From the NCBI GenBank assembly GCA_036505615.1, contig DASXTB010000166.1, positions 1 to 7,527 of the forward strand: a stretch of 7,527 nucleotides of DNA, given 5' to 3'. Origin of the DNA: DASXTB01 sp036505615. GTDB lineage: Bacteria > Acidobacteriota > UBA6911 > JACQSX01. Of this stretch, positions 1-6,616 are shown piece after piece (within the stretch, counting starts at the first letter, position 1; each line of letters starts with the position of its first letter). The notes below the pieces were generated by a model, which saw nothing but the letters and a program-made list of their open reading frames with translations, had not been told where the DNA came from and did not search any database. A program made the translations under genes and the position numbers.

Positions 1-1
1 C

Positions 2-475
2 GCCGCGCCGCACACGGTCGAGATGCGCGATCGGCTCAACCGTGACATCAAGTACCGCGAGGATTTCCGGCCGTTCGCGCCAGTGGTGCCTGTCGAGGCG
101 GCCGACCGCTACTTCCAGTTGCCTCCGGGCGGGGCACGCCTGGCGCGCTTTATGTCGGGCGTCTTTCCAGTGCGGCCCGAGTGGCGGACGCACCTGGCGG
201 CGATCACGCACGTCGACGGCACGGCGCGGCTGCAGGCCCTAGAGAGCGATATGGCGCCACGGCTGCACAAGCTTCTCGAAGCCTACGGGCGGCGCAGCGG
301 TATTCCGGTATTGCTCAATACGTCGTTCAACCTGGCCGGAGAACCGATCGTCAGTCGCGTGGTCGAGGGATACACAACCTTCCAGCGCTGTGGGATCGAT
401 GTACTGGTCGCCGGCCAGACCCGAATGGCCAAGCGCGCATCGCGGCCGGCTAAAGTGAAGGAGGAAGTCGGATGA
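2..475 (+). CDS. Carbamoyltransferase, C-terminal part (5' end outside window)
   Basis: This is the C-terminal domain of a NodU/CmcH/TobZ-type O-carbamoyltransferase. The family moves a carbamoyl group from carbamoyl phosphate, through carbamoyl-AMP, to a hydroxyl of a sugar or natural product. The frame is open from base 2, and the ATG at 23 is internal: the residues before it (PHTVEMRDRLN) match the usual run into the conserved KYREDFRPFAPVV block at about 50-88. Later come the family signature LLNTSFNLAGEP (NTSFN at 317-331) and the terminal region GIDVLVAG. The N-terminal Kae1-like catalytic domain, expected to be several hundred residues, lies upstream of the window. The stop codon overlaps the next start as ATGA at 472-475, so the two genes are probably translationally coupled. 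The last 20 or so residues are basic and look unconserved. Family assignment is firm; the acceptor substrate is unknown. Confidence 0.9.
   Translation, partial: AAPHTVEMRDRLNRDIKYREDFRPFAPVVPVEAADRYFQLPPGGARLARFMSGVFPVRPEWRTHLAAITHVDGTARLQALESDMAPRLHKLLEAYGRRSGIPVLLNTSFNLAGEPIVSRVVEGYTTFQRCGIDVLVAGQTRMAKRASRPAKVKEEVG
458..464 (+). promoter_or_regulatory. Strong Shine-Dalgarno for the DUF5989-like gene
   Basis: AAGGAGG lies inside the end of the carbamoyltransferase gene, seven bases before the ATG at 472. It is a near-consensus ribosome-binding site and supports the overlapping ATGA start of the small membrane protein. Confidence 0.8.
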
Positions 476-684
476 TCAAGAAGCGTGGCGGGATCCGTCG
501 CAAGCTGATCGTGCTCGGCAGCGCGTTCGGGTCGATTGCACAACTGGCTGGCGGGTTGTGGCGAAGCGACTCCGGCAAACGCTGGCTCCTGCCGCTGGCA
601 GTCTTTCTATGCTTGACGGGACTGGTGCTGGTCGTGGCAGCGAGCGTTGAGGCGCTGGCTCCGTTTATCTACTCGATCTTCTGA
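472..684 (+). CDS. DUF5989-like small membrane protein
   Basis: This is a 70-residue protein with a basic N-terminus (MIKKRGGIRRK), an amphipathic stretch at about 12-31, and one clear transmembrane helix at about 38-58 starting after KRWLLP. It ends in APFIYSIF. The pattern K-(R/W)-W-LLP, then a hydrophobic run, then APFIY(S/T)(I/L)F at the extreme C-terminus, is what I recall for DUF5989. That family is typically encoded directly beside carbamoyltransferases and SxtJ-type membrane proteins. The start is fixed by a strong Shine-Dalgarno and the four-base overlap with the upstream stop. The biochemical role is unknown; an accessory or membrane-anchoring role for the carbamoyltransferase is only an inference from the gene order. 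This copy has a longer N-terminus than the roughly 50-residue members I remember. Confidence 0.85.
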   Translation: MIKKRGGIRRKLIVLGSAFGSIAQLAGGLWRSDSGKRWLLPLAVFLCLTGLVLVVAASVEALAPFIYSIF

Positions 685-688
685 ACAA

Positions 689-1660
689 GTGGATGCCTTC
701 CGGGAGCTACTTGTGTGCCCGGGTTGCGGGAGCGAGCTGGAGGCGGATTGGTCATGCCGCGGCTGCGGCGCGCGCTACGAAGCGCCGGACGGAATTCCCA
801 ACCTGCGCCTTCAAAGCGACCCGCGCACCGAGGCCGTTCGTCGCTTCTACGAATATGCCCCTTTCCCCGGCTATCCTCCCCGCGACAACCTCGCATCGCT
901 ACGCGCGCGCGCCGGGAGAAGCGAGTTTGCGCGGCGGCTGGACCAAGCGATCCCCGGCGACGCCCGGGTCCTGGAGATCGGGTGTGGTACCGGCCAGATG
1001 AGCCTGTACCTGGCTCGCGCCGACCGGGTAGTGATTGGCGCCGATTTGACGCGAGCGTCGCTGCTGCTCGGCGCGGCCGCGGCGCGGCGCTTCAAACTCG
1101 ATAGGGTATGGTTCTTAGAGACCGACCTGCACCGTCCCGGTCTGCGGGCCGGCGCGTTCGATGTGGTTTACGCGTCTGGCGTCTTGCACCATACACCGGA
1201 TCCACGCGCGTCGTTCGCTCGAATCGTGCCGCTTGCGCGCCCCGGTGGAATGATCGTCGTGGGCCTCTACAACGCATTCGCGCGCATCCCCCTGCGACTA
1301 CGGCGCGTGGTCGCGCGGTTGTCAGGGTATCGCTTGATCCCTTTCGATCCCGTCCTGCGCGACCGGAAGAATGAGCCGGCCCGGCGGGAAGCGTGGCTGC
1401 GCGACCAGTATCAACATCCCGAGGAGCACCGCCATACTCTGGCTGAGGTGCAGGCCTGGTTCGAGGAGAACGGTGTCGACTACGTGCGAGCGTACCCGAG
1501 CGCGCTGGTCGGCGAGGACCAGGCGGATTTGTTTGCTCCGGCCGCCGACAACTGGCGGTTAGAGGCCTGGCTGGCGCAGCTCGGGTGGATTGCCACGCTC
1601 GGCCAGGAGGGTGGCTTATTCGTTACTGTCGGCCGGCGCAGTCATTTGCGAAGAGTTTGA
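689..1660 (+). CDS. Class I SAM methyltransferase with N-terminal Trm112-like zinc ribbon
   Basis: From the GTG at 689 the product has 323 residues. Residues 10-26 form a CxxC...CxxC zinc ribbon (CPGC, CRGC) followed by YEAPDGIPNL, a Trm112-like module. A linker carries the FYEYAPFPGY motif common in this group. The Rossmann methyltransferase follows: motif I VLEIGCGTGQ at 94-103, the acidic ribose-binding Asp in VIGADLT at about 119, and FDVVYASGVLHHTPDP at about 157-172 as the post-II/motif IV region. The gene begins four bases after the DUF5989-like stop, so it is probably cotranscribed. Start choice is uncertain. A TTG at 647 would overlap the upstream gene by 38 bases. A GTG at 713 has GGGAG six bases upstream but would begin right at the first zinc cysteine pair. 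GTG 689 keeps the whole ribbon. The substrate, likely a small molecule or lipid-linked sugar, is not determined. Confidence 0.88.
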   Translation: MDAFRELLVCPGCGSELEADWSCRGCGARYEAPDGIPNLRLQSDPRTEAVRRFYEYAPFPGYPPRDNLASLRARAGRSEFARRLDQAIPGDARVLEIGCGTGQMSLYLARADRVVIGADLTRASLLLGAAAARRFKLDRVWFLETDLHRPGLRAGAFDVVYASGVLHHTPDPRASFARIVPLARPGGMIVVGLYNAFARIPLRLRRVVARLSGYRLIPFDPVLRDRKNEPARREAWLRDQYQHPEEHRHTLAEVQAWFEENGVDYVRAYPSALVGEDQADLFAPAADNWRLEAWLAQLGWIATLGQEGGLFVTVGRRSHLRRV

Positions 1661-1701
1661 AGCGGATCCCAGCCTGAACTACGAGCCGGAAATGAAGTCG
1701 T

Positions 1702-1729
1702 TTGAAAACGCCCCAGCATCTGGTATTAT
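1702..1729 (+). promoter_or_regulatory. Promoter of the toxin-antitoxin operon
   Basis: TTGAAA at 1702-1707 is followed after 16 bases by TATTAT at 1724-1729. A TGG immediately upstream makes this an extended -10 (TGGTATTAT). This matches a sigma70-type promoter well. Transcription would begin near 1736, leaving only about 13 untranslated bases before the antitoxin ATG at 1750, with no Shine-Dalgarno in them. The module therefore has its own promoter and need not depend on the methyltransferase operon. The assignment is based on sequence matching only. Confidence 0.5.
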
Positions 1730-1752
1730 GTATCTGTCAGTATGGTATTATG
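1721..1752 (+). repeat. 22-bp-spaced direct repeat TGGTATTATG at the TA start (candidate operator)
   Basis: The decamer TGGTATTATG occurs at 1721-1730 and again at 1743-1752. The copies are offset by 22 bp, about two helical turns. The first copy contains the extended -10 and the second contains the antitoxin start codon. Ribbon-helix-helix antitoxins commonly repress their own operon by binding repeated short sites, so this pair is a plausible operator. That role is inferred. Confidence 0.45.
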
Positions 1753-1989
1753 AAGACAACATCACTCAAGCTACCCGACAAGCTCGACGCAGAGTTGACC
1801 GCCGCGGTGCGCCGGAAAGGAGTGAGCAAATCTTCCCTCCTTCGCGAGGCGATTGAGAGGTATCTGTCTACCGGAGAGGGAGGTGCTTCTGGATCTCTTC
1901 TAGAGCTGTCTAAGGATCTTGCAGGTTGTGTGCGCGGGCCGGCCGACCTGTCAACCGCAAAGAAACATCTGGTCGGTTACGGTCAGTGA
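1750..1989 (+). CDS. Ribbon-helix-helix (CopG/Arc-type) antitoxin
   Basis: This 79-residue protein begins MKTTSLKLPDKLDAELTAAV, a beta-strand followed by a helix. KKG-like turn residues RRKGVSKSSLLREAIERYLS (about 22-41) form the second helix of a ribbon-helix-helix DNA-binding fold. Its C-terminal half (SGSLLELSKDLAGCVRGPADLST...) resembles the toxin-binding tail of RHH antitoxins paired with PIN toxins. I chose the ATG at 1750 rather than the in-frame ATG at 1702 because the fold begins there and the extra 16 residues (TPQHLVLCICQ...) overlap the promoter. No Shine-Dalgarno is visible, and the leader would be very short. The antitoxin would neutralise the downstream PIN nuclease and repress its own promoter. 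Confidence 0.85.
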   Translation: MKTTSLKLPDKLDAELTAAVRRKGVSKSSLLREAIERYLSTGEGGASGSLLELSKDLAGCVRGPADLSTAKKHLVGYGQ

Positions 1990-2414
1990 AACGGAACGTG
2001 CTGCTGGATACGGGTCCGTTGGTCGCATACCTGAATGGCCGGGACTGGCACCACGACTGGGTGGTGATGCGTCTTGCCGATATCGCCCCGCCGCTGCTGA
2101 CGTGCGAATCGGTCCTATCCGAAACGTGTTTTATTTTGCGCAAGTTTCCAGCCGCACAACAGGCAGCGCTTGAACTATTAGCACGGGGACTGCTCGCAAT
2201 TCCATTTCGCCTGGAGGCGGAACTTGCACCCGTCCAGAAGCTGCTCAAGCGTCATGCCGATCTTCCCATGTCTCTGGCCGACGCCTGTCTAGTCCGGATG
2301 GCGGAGCAGATCTCAGATAGCGTGCTGCTCACACTGGATCGAGACTTTCGGATTTACCGGAAGCATGGACGGCAAGTCATTCCAGTGATCATGCCTGATC
2401 AGGGACCTGCGTGA
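1986..2414 (+). CDS. PIN-domain ribonuclease toxin (VapC-like)
   Basis: This 142-residue PIN-domain protein is the toxin partner of the RHH antitoxin. PIN toxins are Mg2+-dependent ribonucleases that cut specific RNAs such as tRNA or rRNA. The acidic metal-binding set is present: D8 in VLLDTGPLVAYL, E46 in the LSETCFIL helix, D99 in SLADACLVRMAE, and D118 with D120 in LLTLDRDF. The protein therefore looks catalytically intact and has the normal length for the family. The GTG start at 1986 overlaps the antitoxin stop as GTGA, which indicates translational coupling. An in-frame ATG at 1926 would add 20 residues lying inside the antitoxin gene and ahead of the first PIN strand, so I rejected it. 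The target RNA cannot be read from sequence. The symbol vapC is left out because the antitoxin is RHH-type and the subfamily is not certain. Confidence 0.88.
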   Translation: MKRNVLLDTGPLVAYLNGRDWHHDWVVMRLADIAPPLLTCESVLSETCFILRKFPAAQQAALELLARGLLAIPFRLEAELAPVQKLLKRHADLPMSLADACLVRMAEQISDSVLLTLDRDFRIYRKHGRQVIPVIMPDQGPA

Positions 2415-2542
2415 CCACTTTGGGAGCGCGCGCATTCTTAGCGCTAATTTGCCGGCCAGAAGGGCCAACGCAAGATTGATTCTTTCTCATGTCCTCAGCG
2501 GCAACGTTCAAAAAACCTTTATCAGGCCCGAAGCCCACTTGC
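2415..2542. other. Convergent intergenic region between toxin and receptor genes
   Basis: The region is 128 bp between two stop codons facing each other. It contains a perfect 10-bp palindrome TTAGCGCTAA at 2438-2447 and a small hairpin GGCC-AGAAG-GGCC at 2454-2466. Neither is followed by a U-run on either strand, so neither is a convincing intrinsic terminator. A T6 run on the minus strand at about 2512-2517 follows only a 3-bp stem. Confidence 0.4.
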
Positions 2543-5500
2543 TCAAAAATCCAGCCGCAGCCCGAGCTGGATCTGGCGAGGATCGTTTCCTTGGGTGGTG
2601 ATGACTCCAAAGGTTTGCGGGCTTTGCAAGTTGGCCGTGGGATCGAGGAAGTTCACATGGTTGAAAAGGTTGAAAAATTCCGCCGAGAAGGTCAGCTTGG
2701 TGCGTTCCGTCAGCACGGTCTTCTTCGCGAAGGCGAAATCCAGGTTCCAAGATTTCAATCCTCGGAGCGTGCCGCCGCGCGAGGTGGTATCCACGCTTAG
2801 CTGCGTGGGGCGAAACTGGTTGAACACAGCCTGGGGATCCGCGAATATGTTCAAACCCGTCCCAGTTCCGCTGGCGCTGGAACCGGCGCCACTGGTGGGA
2901 ACAACTCTATTGCGGCCGGCTTCCGCGCCCCCTGAACCGATCCGAACCGCTTCGGAAACCGCGCTGAAACCGGCCTGGCCAAATTCCTGGCCCGAACCGT
3001 CCAAGACTCGCAACGGTAGCGCGCTGGCCACGATGAGGATGGGCGAAAGTTGCCATCCCCCGGCTGCTCGCTTCAGCCATCCGGTCTGGGGATGGAAGGG
3101 CAGCTCCCACACGCCCAGCATCGTGAGAACGAACTTGCGATCAAACAGCGACGTTCCGTAATCATAGTGAGGATCGTAACTGTTCGAGAACGCCTGGTCG
3201 GTATCTTGATTCACTCCGACGTTGTCCACGCTGTGCCCATAGGTGAAATTTGCATCCAGAGTGAGGCCTTGGTACGCGCGAATGCGGTAGGAAACAAACC
3301 CGGCGTTGTAGTTGGACCTGGCGAGGCTTGACCAATAGAAGAAGTTGGTAAACTGCGTCGCCGCGTTGTTGGCTGGGCCGAATGTGAACTGAGATTGAAT
3401 CCCATTAAATAGATTCCTCACGCGCTGGTTGGTTATATCGCCGGCAAAAGTGGCCACCACGCCGGCAGTACAGCTCGCGAATTTGGGGGCGCAAAATGTG
3501 CTGCTTCCGGCCAGACTCGTTTCGAAAAACGGCTGCGGCGTAATGGCCGACCTGCTGGCTATCTGTTGCGCCAGAATATCGAAGGCCTGAGCAAAGCTCT
3601 GTCCTCCGGCGACCATGAAGAACGGAACCTGATTCAGATCGATACCCTGATAGATGTCTCGCGCGGTGTGCCCTACGTAACCGATTTCCACCCGGCTCCT
3701 GCCGGGCAACTCGCGCTGAATAGTGAAATCCCAGGCATTATGCGAACCGGGTTTCCACTGCGGATCTTGCACCTGCGAGCTGGGAACGAAGGGAATGTTG
3801 GCGCCGGGCACCAGCGCATTGCCGGGCACTGCCGGTGGGGTAATAGTCGGCAAAACAACCGGCAAAGTGATTTTGCTTCCGTCGATTCCGACGCGGAATG
3901 CCGAGGAGGGATTAGTTCCGCTGTTCCCTCTGCAGTCGATGGTAGTTCCTGAACTGGTGGAAGGTCCCAGACACAGCAGACTTTGTCCAAAACCGATCGC
4001 CTGGAGGGGATCAATGGCGGTCTGTACGCCATTGAGCCGATCATAGAAATGCCAATAGCCACCCCTGACCACCGTCTTGCCCTGGCCGAAGAACGTTCCC
4101 AATGGCCCGGAATTGAAGTTGGGCTGCCAGGCCAGCGCCACCCGCGGCTCAAAGTTGCGTGCTACAAAATCGAAAGGATATTTTCGTGCCGTGTTGCCGA
4201 TGGGCGTAAAACCGACGGGCGGATTGAAAACCCGGCCCGACAGCGCCGCCTGTCTGCGCTGTTCCAGATAGCTTCGCGGAAGCACGATGCCAGACCCGCC
4301 CGGTAAAATCGTCATCATGAATTTACCGTTCTCCTCCACCGGTGGAATGGTCGCCGCCCAGGCCAAACCGTAGGTCAAGGTGAGAGTGGGCCGCAGACGC
4401 CAGGTGTCTTGAGCGTAAAGTGTCGCTTGATCGTACCTGACGGTGTTCTTTAGATCTGTAGCTTCCGGCAAGAGCTGCAGTTGAGCATCACGCGCACGCA
4501 GGATCGTGGCGGCATCCACTAAGCCCAAAACCTGCGCATATAGATTGTTCCAATTGGAATTCTGGCTCGACGGCAGGCAATTCGTCGATGTCGCTGTTGC
4601 GCATGGGATGGGCCGGACCGCACCGGGAAAACTGATTCCTCCGATGGTATTCCCCATGAAGTACTGCAAGGTCTTCTGCGAATTAAGCTGGCCGTCGTCG
4701 CGCTGGAAATAGGCCCAAGTATGGTTAAAGGAACCGCCAAAGCGAAACAAGTGCTTTCCCCAAAGCCAACTTGCATCGTCTCGCAGGCCCAAACCGTGAG
4801 AGTTCCACAGGCGCGTTCGCGAATTCTGCGTATCAATGTTTACCGGAACCAGAGCGTTGAGACTATCGCCGCCGGGAACCAGAGCAGCGGGCGTAATTGC
4901 AGGCAACTGAGGAAAAGGCGGAAAGGCAACCCACTGCCACCAATCTCTCAGCCCGCTGACGTGAATGTCGTTAGTGATGTTAGGTGTGAGACTGGCAGTC
5001 AAGCCGGTCACCAGATAGCGAGGCGCGCGCGGGATCGCTGAGAGAATGTTTGGAACTCCACTGACGTTGCCTGGGATTAGCCCGCCAATGTCCACCTGGC
5101 GCAGAAAACCAGCATCTTCCCGGAAGTATCGGTAGCTAGCCGTCCACTGGAAGCGTGACCCGAAGGAATGATCCAGGCGAATTAAACCGAAGTCGTCGTT
5201 GACCGGGAACTTCCCGAACGCTGAGAAGCCGATGGTATTCAGGCCATCGCCCTGAGAACTGTCATTTCCCGGCGGCTCAAATTTCCACAATTGAGCAATT
5301 GCCGGATTGATGCCGAGATTTCGAGGATCGCAGGAATCAGTGCCCGACGCGCCGCACAGATTGGCAATGTTGCCCGGCTGCAGCGGATAGCTGATGATAT
5401 TCCCAGCGCCATCCCTGAAACGAAGAATTCCCTGGCGCAACGTAGTGGATGGCACCAGCCGGGTAATGAAACTCGCTTCGTGCCTGCGGCGTCCCTCATA

Positions 5501-6475
5501 ATTAGCGTAAAAATACGTCTTCCAATCGCCGGACAGGAAATTACCGCCCAGGCTGCCGCCGTAGCGGTTGTCGACAACATTGGGCCGCGGCCGGCCAAGA
5601 CGGTTTGCATCCCAGCGATTGGCGTTCAACGCTGAACCTCGGTAGTACTCGTAGAGCGATCCATGGAAAGCGTCGGCGCCGCGCTTGGTGACCATGACCA
5701 CTTGGGCACCGCCGCCCACGCTCAGACTGCCGCTGGGGTTATTAGTTTCCACGTTGAATTCCTGAATGCTCTCCACCGGCGTAGGGATCGAACCCTCCGG
5801 CCCGCCGTTGAAAGCTTTGTAATAGTCGGAGTTGCCGGAGGTAGGGTTGGTAATCTCACCCCCGTCCAGCAAGAAGGAATTCTGATCGCTGCGAGCTCCG
5901 GCCACCTGGCCGCCGAATCGACTCGACTGGGAGTTGAACTGTTGCGGCATGGCGAGAGGCTGCAAAAGGAGCAGGCTGGTAGTGTTTCGCTCCAGCGTCG
6001 GCAAGGCAGAGATTACGTCACCCCCGATGGTATTTCCGACGGTGGAGTCCAGCGCCTGCAACTCGGCGCCCGGGGCGGAAATTACTTCGACCACCTCAGT
6101 GACGTTTCCCACCTTCAGACTCACATTGATGTTGGATGTCTTTCCCACCTCGACCGTCACCGCTGATACCGTTGACTGCACGAACCCGCCTGCAGTGACG
6201 TTGATGGAATAAACTCCGGGCGTGACTTGCGCAAAAGTGTATTGGCCCGCATCGTCCGTCATGGCAATACGCACGGCTCCTGTGGCCCTGTCACGGAGCT
6301 CGATCTTTGCTTGTGGGACAACGGCGCCAGAGGGATCTGTGACCTGTCCGACAACCTGGCCGCTGGTCAATGTTTGGGCGTTTGCCTGATAAGCATGCAA
6401 AAAGACGCATAATAGGAACAGAGCACAAAGGAAAAGGGAGTTATCTGCTGCTGCTCGTTTGATGAAGGTACTCAT
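2543..6475 (-). CDS. Large TonB-dependent receptor with carboxypeptidase-regulatory-like N-terminal domain (Oar-like)
   Basis: This 1310-residue outer-membrane protein probably imports or binds a large substrate using TonB energy. Residues 1-33 are a signal peptide (FIKRAA, then LFLCALFLLCVFL, cleavage after ANA). Residues about 40-125 form a CarboxypepD_reg-like beta-sandwich (GQVTDPSGAVVPQAKI, GQYTFAQVTPGVYSI). A plug-type region follows (LLDGGEITNPTSG, ESIQEFNVETN, GGGAQVVMVTKRG), then a long barrel ending in aromatic LGLRLDF, as expected for BAM recognition. VVEVISA after the first domain could serve as a TonB box, but this is weak. The ATG at 6475 is preceded by a strong Shine-Dalgarno and starts the signal peptide; the open frame continues to 6577, but only through the palindromic repeat. 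Oar-like receptors of this size are abundant in Acidobacteriota. The mature protein has exactly eight cysteines in four close pairs. No SusD-like partner is nearby, so the ligand is unknown. Confidence 0.92.
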   Translation of the reverse strand: MSTFIKRAAADNSLFLCALFLLCVFLHAYQANAQTLTSGQVVGQVTDPSGAVVPQAKIELRDRATGAVRIAMTDDAGQYTFAQVTPGVYSINVTAGGFVQSTVSAVTVEVGKTSNINVSLKVGNVTEVVEVISAPGAELQALDSTVGNTIGGDVISALPTLERNTTSLLLLQPLAMPQQFNSQSSRFGGQVAGARSDQNSFLLDGGEITNPTSGNSDYYKAFNGGPEGSIPTPVESIQEFNVETNNPSGSLSVGGGAQVVMVTKRGADAFHGSLYEYYRGSALNANRWDANRLGRPRPNVVDNRYGGSLGGNFLSGDWKTYFYANYEGRRRHEASFITRLVPSTTLRQGILRFRDGAGNIISYPLQPGNIANLCGASGTDSCDPRNLGINPAIAQLWKFEPPGNDSSQGDGLNTIGFSAFGKFPVNDDFGLIRLDHSFGSRFQWTASYRYFREDAGFLRQVDIGGLIPGNVSGVPNILSAIPRAPRYLVTGLTASLTPNITNDIHVSGLRDWWQWVAFPPFPQLPAITPAALVPGGDSLNALVPVNIDTQNSRTRLWNSHGLGLRDDASWLWGKHLFRFGGSFNHTWAYFQRDDGQLNSQKTLQYFMGNTIGGISFPGAVRPIPCATATSTNCLPSSQNSNWNNLYAQVLGLVDAATILRARDAQLQLLPEATDLKNTVRYDQATLYAQDTWRLRPTLTLTYGLAWAATIPPVEENGKFMMTILPGGSGIVLPRSYLEQRRQAALSGRVFNPPVGFTPIGNTARKYPFDFVARNFEPRVALAWQPNFNSGPLGTFFGQGKTVVRGGYWHFYDRLNGVQTAIDPLQAIGFGQSLLCLGPSTSSGTTIDCRGNSGTNPSSAFRVGIDGSKITLPVVLPTITPPAVPGNALVPGANIPFVPSSQVQDPQWKPGSHNAWDFTIQRELPGRSRVEIGYVGHTARDIYQGIDLNQVPFFMVAGGQSFAQAFDILAQQIASRSAITPQPFFETSLAGSSTFCAPKFASCTAGVVATFAGDITNQRVRNLFNGIQSQFTFGPANNAATQFTNFFYWSSLARSNYNAGFVSYRIRAYQGLTLDANFTYGHSVDNVGVNQDTDQAFSNSYDPHYDYGTSLFDRKFVLTMLGVWELPFHPQTGWLKRAAGGWQLSPILIVASALPLRVLDGSGQEFGQAGFSAVSEAVRIGSGGAEAGRNRVVPTSGAGSSASGTGTGLNIFADPQAVFNQFRPTQLSVDTTSRGGTLRGLKSWNLDFAFAKKTVLTERTKLTFSAEFFNLFNHVNFLDPTANLQSPQTFGVITTQGNDPRQIQLGLRLDF

Positions 6476-6480
6476 CGCAT

Positions 6481-6487
6481 CCTCCTT
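6481..6487 (-). promoter_or_regulatory. Shine-Dalgarno of the receptor gene
   Basis: On the minus strand this reads AAGGAGG, five bases before the ATG at 6475. It decides the start: the 34 extra upstream codons of the open frame have no role. The palindromic element ends only about six bases further upstream. Confidence 0.85.
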
Positions 6488-6492
6488 GGAAC

Positions 6493-6616
6493 GTGAGAAA
6501 AAATCGATTTGATTGTAGGGGCGGCGCTGTGTGCCCGCCCGAGTCCGAGCGGGCTCTATTGGGAACCGGGCGACCACGCAGGATCGCCCCTACAGATGAA
6601 ATCAATTTTTTCACAC
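6493..6616. repeat. 124-bp palindromic MITE/REP-like element
   Basis: The outer arms 6493-6523 and 6585-6616 are inverted repeats with three mismatches and one bulged base. They run from GTG(A/T)GAAAAAAT at the tips to TGTAGGGGCG inward. Inside are two matched hairpins, each with a 6-bp stem and a 10-base loop: GGGCGG/CCGCCC at 6519-6540 and GGGCGA/TCGCCC at 6568-6589. These two are themselves imperfect inverted copies of each other. At the centre, GAGTCC-GAGC-GGGCTC (6541-6556) forms a third hairpin. The inner two stems compete with the base of the long stem, so two alternative folds exist. TGTAGGGGCG...CGCCCCTACA palindromes are, from memory, a common dispersed intergenic repeat in environmental bacteria. 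No coding capacity or recognisable target-site duplication is visible. Whether it is mobile cannot be judged from one copy. Confidence 0.8.

Noticed and set aside
1702..1749. A longer antitoxin starting at ATG 1702
   Set aside because: It overlaps the predicted promoter and adds residues unlike an RHH N-terminus; the fold begins at MKTTSLKLP.
2505..2545. Intrinsic terminator for the receptor gene using the minus-strand T6 run near 2512-2517
   Set aside because: Only a 3-bp stem (CCT/AGG) precedes the T-run; too weak to call.
2595..3161. A 188-residue plus-strand open frame, and several other frames of 90-170 codons across 2500-6200
   Set aside because: They are antisense shadows of the receptor gene with no family motif or convincing ribosome-binding site.
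6476..6577. A 34-codon N-terminal extension of the receptor, starting at the ATG at 6577 (minus strand)
   Set aside because: It runs through the palindromic repeat, has no ribosome-binding site, and would bury the signal peptide; ATG 6475 has AAGGAGG at five bases.
6493..6616. CRISPR repeat, tRNA or riboswitch explanation for the palindrome
   Set aside because: It is a single unit with no spacers, no tRNA arm motifs and no known aptamer signature; a dispersed palindromic repeat fits better.
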